This document shows, in pieces, positions 56,181 to 64,000 of a stretch of 64,000 bases of DNA. Numbering within the stretch: the first letter of the stretch is position 1; every line of letters starts with the position of its first letter. The stretch lies in contig NC_092659.1 in assembly GCF_032118995.1 (NCBI RefSeq), positions 10,395,177-10,459,176 on the forward strand. The letters are read 5' to 3'. A program made the position numbers and the translations under genes. The stretch is from Asterias amurensis. Its lineage: Eukaryota > Echinodermata > Asteroidea > Forcipulatida > Asteriidae. The notes beneath the pieces were generated by a model that was not told the origin of the DNA, searched no databases, and saw only the letters and a list, made by a program, of their open reading frames with translations.

Positions 56181-58164
56181 GCCGGAACTCCCTAAAATCT
56201 CTGGTGTTAACATTTTCACTGTCCCGATGGGCTTTCCCCGAAGATAGCAAATCACTTACGGTGACATGAAAGAACGAATATTGGGGGAACCAGTGTATGA
56301 TTGGTAGCCACACTACCAGAAACTGCTGCGTTCAGCTTCACTTAAAAAATAATAATGCAGCGGCCTGCTGATGATTAAAGTAATAACTAATTTTAGAAGA
56401 CCTTAGTTAATCCTGTTTACATAAAATAGCCCTCTCTGTCGCTTTTCGGTGATGATTGTCCAATAAAATACTAGACATAGAACTTGGAACTGATTTTCAT
56501 CAGTCGTAGTACGTTGATGTTAACACTTTAGTAGACGATCCCAGAAACTTCAAAGTCAACGACACAGTAACTCCAAATAATTATATAGGGGGACCCCAAA
56601 TCGTTGTTGATGGCAGTGGTGGTGAGATGGATTTAAAAAAGAAAGAAAAACGAGAGAGATTCCTATTTGGCTTACTTGCGATCACCCCACCCCAGTGTGC
56701 TGGTGCAAACTTGAACTCCGTCACTGGCTGTACAGGCCTACATCTAGACTTTTGTGTTCAAATTATGACGTCTGCACTTTTGGAGAAAAAAAATGTAATT
56801 CCCAAGTTATAAGTTTTGCGAATTTTGCATGTCTCCAAACGGGAAAATTGCTCAGGATGCTTAACTTGGTCGATTTGCACCGTCAAAACGGGACTTCCCA
56901 GACTCACTATATAAAACCAAAGATGACCGCATTTTCTGCCCCGGGAATAAATTTGTAATTTTCGTGCCATCCCGATAAAGCCAAATTAATTTTGCGCGAT
57001 TACTTCTTGCGGATTGGTGGGCGCCTTTAGACGGGTTCTTCCTGTATACAGCACGTTGATCGAAGTCGATCCGATGTGTAAAGAATATGATGGTAAGAAC
57101 TAGTTATTTCACGAACTTGGAATGAAGTGAGGGGTGGAAAGTTACAATAAAAGAAACCTTTCCCCTTGAAACTAAATTGTTGCTGGGGTTCTTTGGAAAG
57201 TAATGACTCACTGGAACGAGCCTTGACGTTCTGGATCGCTCGACTGCTATAGGGAGCTATAATGACCCCTGGAAACAAGGCGTTTCTTTTAAGAAAGTTT
57301 CTGAGAGAGGTGGATGAATCCTTCGACGGGGTCTCAGGGCCTGAGTTTGCAGTGTCGGGGTGACAGTAAGTGGACTGTATAATATTGGTTCTAGTATCTA
57401 ACTTTTAAATCTTTTTAGATGAATTAAAGTTGCCAAAATATGTCTGAAAAGACCTATATAGAGCACCAGAGAGCATAATACGACCTAAAATATGGCTCCC
57501 GGTGCCCCCCCCCCCCCCCATTTCAAGACAATTTCAGAACTTGTCTTGCTTCATATTCTTAAATTTCACTGCCGCTGAGTGAAGATTTGTTGGCAGTCAG
57601 TCGCGGAGACTTCTCAGTTCTGAAAACAACTGTCATGCTTTTTCTTCCCCCAGGTATATAGCATGACGTTTCTTTTCAAAATTGAGAACTGAGAAAAATC
57701 TACTCCGCAGTAGTGGACTATAAAGCAAGTCAATCCCTCAAAAGAACATGTCGTTACAGTATACGCGCCTCAAACAATGACATGCCTGTAAGTGACTGGT
57801 GACGATAGGCCTAAACATGGCGTTACGTATACGTGCCTCAAACAATGACATGCCTGTGAGTGACTGGTGACGATAGGCTTACAGGTCTAATTGGCTACTC
57901 GTTATTATAATTGGCTAAAACGGGCCTATTTTTCTGATTGTCAAGTTAATTGGCTGCCATTAAGCTATTAGTCTTCCTTTGAGTACTGAATGTTTTCCAA
58001 ATTATCAGAATCCGACGTGGAGCTCAGATATGATAGAATTAATTAACTGTTCAGCCTACACACTATAGCCCCTGATTCCTGGTATTGCTAAAGATACGCT
58101 ATTCCAAAGACCGACAATCAAAACCCTGGTTTATTTTCTTTGTAGAAATGTCAAAAAGAATACT
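56181..58164. other. No gene supported
   Basis: 57260-57361 (plus) opens a 33-codon frame (MTPGNKAFLLRKFL...) near possible donors (GTAAGTGG at about 57367), but the frame stops before that donor. 57752-57890 contains a short tandem duplication (ACGTATACG(C/T)GCCTCAAACAATGACATGCCTGT-type block at about 57760 and 57824). Poly(C) lies near 57507. Confidence 0.4.
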
Positions 58165-58418
58165 AGTTGATCGTCCGGGCTTTTCCAAAAAGAGGAGGAT
58201 GGGCCTTTTTATTTGTTATCTTTCACTTTTTTTGCAAAGGTGACCGCCAAGCATTTTAATTCTAACTGGCCATCAACTCTTCAAGTTCTTAAAAGATTAG
58301 GAAGTTTAATGAGAAATACACAGACAATTATGTCTTTTTGAAGATTTTATTTTTTAAATAAAACACAACAAAAAAGGATGCGGTAAAAAAAAAAGGATGA
58401 GGGAGAAAACACTAAACT
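58165..58418. mobile_element. MITE family G, copy G2
   Basis: Left end AGTTGATCGTCCGGG with AAAGAGGAGGATGGGC as in G1; the right end is diverged (AAACACTAAACT). The body is shorter than G1. Confidence 0.75.
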
Positions 58419-58975
58419 GTTTTTTTATTTATTTATAATTTTTTTTTTTTTTTCACTTGGCCTAAACCGAGAGCTGCGTTAATCATGGTGTAACTGGCTA
58501 ATATGCCTATATCAGTGCCGGGAGAATGGGCCTAGTATTATACACGACATGCAACAGAAAACGTTGGTCACTCATTCCTTACTCTATGCTCATTCCAAGG
58601 ATTGTTTGTACTTCTCCAGATAGTCATGGTGATGAAGAACCTGCACGGTGCCAGCTATAGTGGGTAATGCAACACAAATGCCATCTGGATAAACCAAGTG
58701 CCCTGTTAAGAGACAGCAATGAATCACTATTAACCATGGAACAGAACAGAACCATTTGCGCATCCACTAATAGCCAGCACCGGCAGTAACTGACGTCAAC
58801 ATTGGACGATCGTGAAGATCTAAATAAAACAGGTATCCCATCACTGAAATGACAATGGCTTCAAAAAGCTTGATATTCAGCAGAAAGTTTGAGACAAGTC
58901 TGACTCAGTATTTCGATTAGGTCTGAAAAGCCGAAGAAGGTTTACATTGTTCTCAATTGTTGCACATGTTTGCAG
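58419..58975. other. No gene seen
   Basis: Non-coding, with an A/T run near 58440. Confidence 0.4.
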
Positions 58976-59139
58976 GGGAATCAATGTGTGTTGAAAAGGT
59001 TTTAAACTAGTGATTTAAACCCGCCGAGGCACGTTCTTGATAATTTTAACGATTAAGAAGTCGAGGTAAATTATCAAGAACCAGGCCTCGGCGGGTTTAA
59101 ACCACTAGTTTAAAACCGATTCAACACACTTTGATTCCC
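58976..59139. mobile_element. Foldback MITE family F, copy F2
   Basis: GGGAATCAATGTGTGTTGAA at the left and TTCAACACACTTTGATTCCC at the right. The inner arms TTTAAACCCGCCGAGGC and GCCTCGGCGGGTTTAAA pair. Same layout as F1. Confidence 0.9.
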
Positions 59140-59385
59140 ACTCATACCGTTACCTTATTTATGTTTTTTTTTTAAACTGTAAATTTGAGAAAGACATTTT
59201 GCTACAATGCTAGTTTTTCCCCTCGCCGCTCGTCACCAATACGCGATTTATGGGTTATTTTCTATCCATGTTAATGGGCTAATTAATAAATAAATGAAAC
59301 CAACATCTTGTTCCTGCTTCCCATAACAGCTAATCGTGCGCGACCATAATGAGAACCAGACTTAATGATTCTGCCACAGATGACA

Positions 59386-59774
59386 TTAAAGGAACACATT
59401 GCCTTGGATCGGTCGAGTTGGTCTTTGAAAAGCGTTTGTAACCGTTTTTTATAAAATGCATATGGGTAGAAAGATGTTGCAAAAGTAGAATACAATGATC
59501 CACACAAACATGCCTCGAAATTGCGTGGTTTTCCTTTTACCTCGTCGACTAACACGTCGGCCATTTATGGGGGTCAAAATTTTGACTCCCATAAATGGCC
59601 GACCGTGTTAGTTCGCACAGTAGAAGGAAAACCACGCAATTTCGAGGCAAACTTGTGTGGATCATTGTATTCTACTTTTAAAACATCTTTCCAACCATAT
59701 GCATTATATAAAAAACGGTTACAAACGCTTTTGTTTTGACCAACTCGTCCGATCCAAGGCAACGTGTTCCTTTA
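59386..59774. mobile_element. TTAA foldback MITE family D, copy D5 (long hairpin)
   Basis: The left end is TTAAAGGAACACATTGCCTT and the right end AACGTGTTCCTTTA. The arms of about 185 bp are almost perfectly complementary and meet at GGTCAAAATTTTGACTCCC. It is nearly identical to D7. Confidence 0.93.
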
Positions 59775-59847
59775 GCAGCGCTATAAAAGGAAATCGCACA
59801 GAAAGCACAAATTCGGCCGCTAAGCAGCAATATGAAATTGGGCCAAG
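59775..59847. repeat. MITE family J right-end fragment (J2)
   Basis: CACAAATTCGGCCGCTAAGC and ATGAAATTGGGCC match the right end of J1. It directly abuts D5. Confidence 0.7.
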
Positions 59848-60086
59848 ATCATCAAGACATTGACTAAACATGGTTTAAAATTTCAATTTGAATATAAACA
59901 TTACTTGATGATAAGACAAAAATTGTTTTTGTTTTCATTTAAAACTACACATTATTAAAAGGTAGCCCAAACCTCATGTAAGATGTCGGGGTGAGGGGGG
60001 GGGGGGGTATTGACACAGTAGGGGTTTAGCTACAGTTACTATAATGACAAATTCATGTATATTATTTAACGTATGCATTGCTCATT

Positions 60087-60262
60087 TTATGGAGTCCAAA
60101 TTTTGACTCCACAAATAGGGCGACCGTGTTTCTTCCCGTAAAAGGAAAACTGCAATTTCGAGGCATGTTTGTGTGGATCATTATATTCTACTTTTAAATT
60201 ATCTATCCTACACATTTGCATTTCATAACATTATAGATCAACTCGGCCGATCCAAGGCAACG
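60087..60262. mobile_element. TTAA foldback MITE family D, partial copy D6
   Basis: Only the centre and right arm remain (GGAGTCCAAATTTTGACTCC through CGATCCAAGGCAACG). Confidence 0.8.
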
Positions 60263-60863
60263 CCAGTGTTCGGTATTCTCGCGAGACTGCTGGTCCCGTG
60301 AGACTGCTGCTCTCACGACTACGGTCCCATTTGGGGTAGAAGTCGGCAGCCATCAGTTCGCGCGAGAGCCTCAGTGAACTCGCGATAACACCGTCACAAC
60401 TCGACTTGTTTACACGTCAATATGTACGAATTTACTCCTTGGTGAAGAGAAGCATTTGCAGTTAAATTTCTTTATCAGTTACACAAGTGTCATAATCGGA
60501 GTTGGAACCCACAGCTGATGATTAAATGTTTATAACGTTTTCCAATACAGCACATGTATAAATTCATTCGGACATTATAATCGACCCCAGGGGTTAGTAT
60601 GATTGTGTTGAGACACCCTCTTTCCGGAATGTGAAGTCAGAAGTTCTCCCGTACTGTTGCATAATATAATAATTATTAGTGTAAAGACGTTTGCAAGCGC
60701 TCATTTCTATAAAAAATAATGGATAGTTTCAATGGCAATATTTTCCCTGATGTGGCTTTCATATTTTCAGCGTGTGCCATTCACTTTTGATGAGGCGCGC
60801 TCCATGACAACCGTCAAACCAGATACTCGATTGAGTCGATGTTCAACTTTACAGAACGCCACG

Positions 60864-61253
60864 TTAAAGGAACACGTTGCCTTGGATCGGTCGAGTTGGT
60901 CTTTGAAAAGCGTTTGTAACCGTTTTTTATAAAATGCATATGGGTAGAAAGATGTTGTAAAAGTAGAATACAATGATCCACACAAACATGCCTCGAAATT
61001 GCGTGGTTTTCCTTTTACCTTGTCGACTAACACGTCGGCCATTTATGGGGGTCAAAATTTTGACTCCCATAAATGGCCGACCATGTTAGTTCGCACAGTA
61101 GAAGGAAAACCACGCAATTTCGAGGCAAACTTGTGTGGATCATAGTATTCTACTTTTAAAACATCTTTCCAACCATATGCATTTTATAAAAAACGGTTAC
61201 AAACGCTTTTGTTTTGACCAACTCGTCCGATCCAAGGCAACGTGTTCCTTTAA
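60864..61253. mobile_element. TTAA foldback MITE family D, copy D7 (long hairpin)
   Basis: TTAA at both ends (60864-60867, 61250-61253), ends AGGAACACGTTGCCTTGG and CCAAGGCAACGTGTTCCT. The palindromic arms are of about 185 bp. It differs from D5 at only a handful of positions. Confidence 0.95.
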
Positions 61254-61467
61254 CCGTAAGCACATAAAAAGGCATGCTAACCTTCCGGTGCTTATACCGC
61301 ACGAAAATAAATGACGTCACAATGCAAATCCATGGTAAACGCGCAATATTGCATCCATATTTTTCTGCTAATCCGTGAAATACGCTTGTACCTTAGACAA
61401 TTGTTCTGCTATAGCAAGCACGACAATTTGTTTACCGTTAAGCAGCGCTATGAAATTGGACCCAGAT
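61254..61467. repeat. MITE family J partial copy (J3)
   Basis: It begins CCGTAAGCACATAAAA directly after D7 and ends TAAGCAGCGCTATGAAATTG GACCC-like, matching the J right end. The left terminal repeat is missing. Confidence 0.7.
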
Positions 61468-62056
61468 GCGTCTTGTGACAGGAGGAAGAAGTGATGCATT
61501 GTTGTCGCTTGGTGGCGTAGTGTAAAGCCTCTAGTTAACAAACATTACCATGAACTCGGGTGTCGACTTATTGCGCAATCATTACTGGACTCGACAACAA
61601 TAATACCGATTTAAAACTATTGGAAATATATTTACTTTGCAAAGAGTGAAGCGAGGCTTTGGACGTTTCGTGGCGCTCGACCTATCATGTAAATCAGAAC
61701 ATTAATCACCCGAGTAACATGCCTGTGTTTTTTACACAGCACTCGGGAAAGTACTGATCTATAGGCTATACAGTGCTAACACACATCGGTGTTTTTTATG
61801 GGTAACAACCCAAAAAGATAAAATAGTTATGTTGGCAAACCAGCATAGCTATCAACATTCATGAGATGCTTCTGAATTTAAGATTTAGGTTTTTCACTCC
61901 TCGCGAGGTCATTGTAATATTTCAGCAATTATAATATTCCATTATTGCCAACTATAAACAACGCGAGCGGTCATTTTTCCGATGCCTTGAAAGAAACCGT
62001 GCACCACAGACCCCATAACACAACACGAAGCCAACACACACAGTTGCCACGTGGAA
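61468..62056. other. No gene seen
   Basis: Non-coding. Confidence 0.4.
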
Positions 62057-62431
62057 TCATATTGGATATTTTCGATCCGCGGACTTTGTGGTCACATTTT
62101 CTTTAATCGCAACAGCTGTTTCGTTGATTGCAATTACCAAATGTGCAGCTGCACTAAGACAATCCGATATCAGATTGCCCATGTTGACTACACCTCTCTC
62201 TATATCAAAGAGTCTCCTTAATGATGAGAGGACTAGATGAAGACAGTTGACAAGCCGTGATTTGGTTGAATGCTGCATAACACACGGGCTACGGCCATGG
62301 ACTGCCAGCACTATGTCATCCTTTCTTCTTAATTCATCACTTGGCATCCTGGTTACCATGGTAATAACCTTTAAAGAGCAATACGCCTCCGGTGTTCTAC
62401 CCAGGTAAGCTGTCGGCTTGACATCGCACAA
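62057..62431 (-). CDS. Unidentified open frame, 124 codons, possible exon
   Basis: This is the longest unexplained open frame outside the three genes. The product is mixed helical-looking: KSRLVNCLHLVLSSLRRLF, then GVVNMGNLISDCLSAAAHLV and IAINETAVAIKENV. The stretch N-M-G-N-L-I-S-D resembles the E-x-N-x-G-N-L-I-A-D motif of 5'-nucleotidases, but nothing else in the frame supports that family. There are no clear flanking splice sites. It could be a real exon, a pseudogene or chance. I do not recognise it. Confidence 0.25.
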   Translation of the reverse strand: MCDVKPTAYLGRTPEAYCSLKVITMVTRMPSDELRRKDDIVLAVHGRSPCVMQHSTKSRLVNCLHLVLSSLRRLFDIERGVVNMGNLISDCLSAAAHLVIAINETAVAIKENVTTKSADRKYPI

Positions 62432-64000
62432 ATAGGATTAGAGATAAAGCTAGCCGAAATTTCTTTTGATGTGACTATTTTCTGGATTGGAGATGTAGTT
62501 CATGAATGAACACAAAAAGACCATGGTCTGTTGCCGCCCTTCTTTAAAACCAAATTTAAAATGAATCGTTGTGTTCTTTAATATATTGATAAGAAAAATG
62601 AGCGCATCAAGTACCTGCATATGTTGATGTTGATTCCAAACTAAAAAAGATGACAACATACGAACCGACAATAAAGTGGCGACTATACATCCCATTGCAG
62701 TCTATGAAACATGATGTCCCCTGAACGCTCTTGTTAATAAGTGTTCGTTGTGGAAGGTCGCGACGCATGTAGCAGTGAAGCAATTTGCGTGCAGCCATCA
62801 ACACGTTAATGTGGCAATATTACCAACGTGATTGCGACTTGTTCATCATACATAATGTATAAACTATGGAATAATAACGGCCAAAAAGACGCAATTTGTA
62901 GAAGCAGAAAACTGTAATCCAGTAATGATGGGTAGATGTGTAGTGTTGTGGACACTTGTGTGAGTGTCATGTGTGTAGATGTTTATGGTGAGACAACCCT
63001 TGCAGTACCAACCTACGTGGAAATGACGGGAGATCCTCAAGTGAGTATAACATTCAGACATTAATTTGTTGCAATGTTTTGGTATGTATATTAGAGATTG
63101 TTGTTGACTCTAAACATTGACTGAATACCAATAATAAAACTGATATGTGATTAAAAAAAAAAAAAAAAAAAAAAAAAAACACGAGTTTGGGGTCAATACA
63201 ACTATCTTTTGTTCTAAGATTATTTTGTTCTAACGTTGTCAAACAAGAAACTCTCATTCTTACGAAGAGTAGTTTTTTGCGCAATTATAGTGTACGCATT
63301 GTTTGGTTGAGGCAAATTTTGGAGTGTTTTGTTTAGCTTTATTGTGATTATTTCTCCTCTGGTTGTATTTTGTCATCTATCTTCAAATATAATTTGTTGA
63401 TGTCATGAATATAGACCCCCATTGTGTGTGGCCAGTTTAGATCACACAACAATGTTGTATTGACGCCCCTCATCTTCCAGTCAATTGGCGCCCGATACTT
63501 CATATTGTAGATTGCTGATTACAACACACAAACGTCCGTTATAACAATAGTCATCCATTCTGTAAATCAAACGATAGTTGTCCGCAAAATAACATTATGC
63601 ATAGTCTTCAATAATTCACTTGGCAATTGGTCGGTTGGGAATAAAGCAGATATTTAGAAAGTTTACAAATGTAAACAGTAATCAATTGGGTATTATTGAT
63701 AATGGTTGAGATATAAACACTGAGGTCATGGGGTATGTAATGTTAAATCAGTATGACCTGCAGACAAATGACCTCTATAGAATAACGCACATCAAACAGA
63801 CTAATAACGAGCATAAACAGCTTGACGTTGTTTTTTGTATAAGCCGTATTTTGGTACAGTTTGCCCTACACTCGGTATGTTTGTGATGATATAGTAAATT
63901 AAATTTAGATGCTAAGATATTGCCTTTAAAGTAAAATATAAACCAATGTCTTAGGTCTTGAGTGCCATGTCTCATAATATATCTGTACATTAATATGTTG
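62432..64000. other. No gene seen
   Basis: AT-rich sequence with a 29-bp poly(A) near 63151. Small frames on the minus strand lack family motifs. Confidence 0.4.

Noticed and set aside
57260..57367. First exon MTPGNKAFLLRKFL... of a plus-strand gene
   Set aside because: The frame ends in TGA before the good donor, and no following exon is recognised.

Overview
The window is animal nuclear DNA: AT-rich, with split genes using GT-AG introns, vertebrate-like orthologues and a very heavy load of short inverted-repeat transposons. There are no bacterial operons and no CRISPR. The protein sequences are plainly metazoan. The mix of foldback and TTAA-flanked MITEs, tRNA-derived SINEs and CR1/L2-like LINE tails makes a marine invertebrate, probably an echinoderm (sea star or relative), my best guess. 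The species is inference.

Three protein-coding genes are well supported. (1) 5072-10704, minus strand: five coding exons of a calpain-5-like protease. They run from the ATG through the catalytic Cys, His and Asn, and the rest of the gene lies beyond the left edge or is missing. (2) 33341-44592, plus strand: a complete BCS1L orthologue, the mitochondrial AAA chaperone that inserts the Rieske protein into complex III. It has seven coding exons and 417 residues, with every phase checked by hand. (3) 51109-53909, minus strand: a complete PIGZ/SMP3-like GPI mannosyltransferase 4 in two coding exons, 613 residues. The genes are functionally unrelated housekeeping genes and I see no pathway linking them. 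BCS1L and PIGZ are convergent.

Layout: 1-2024 is a 32-bp satellite. 2.3-4.5 kb holds a tandem duplication and nested LINE, MITE and hexamer-repeat sequence. 5-10.7 kb is the calpain gene with MITEs in its introns. 10.8-33 kb is gene-poor and holds hAT-like, Harbinger-like and TTAA MITEs, two related THAP-domain pseudogene copies (20.5 and 25.2 kb), LINE tails, and an unclassified 1.35-kb inverted-repeat element (27.85-29.19 kb) flanked by a direct duplication. 33.3-44.9 kb is BCS1L, whose introns hold most MITE and SINE families. 45-51 kb is repeats. 51.1-53.9 kb is PIGZ. 55-56.2 kb is a CpG-rich area with a MITE nested inside another MITE. 58-61.5 kb has foldback MITEs including two nearly identical 390-bp hairpins. 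62-64 kb has one unidentified ORF.

The most notable observations are two independent tandem duplications that copy splice sites. A 76-bp unit triplicates the Walker-B exon end and 5' splice site of BCS1L. A 33-bp unit quadruplicates the 3' splice site of a calpain exon. Also notable are three TTAA-flanked MITE families that share end sequences, two of them with related bodies, and a SINE that shares its 3' tail with a local LINE. I found no convincing new multigene system.
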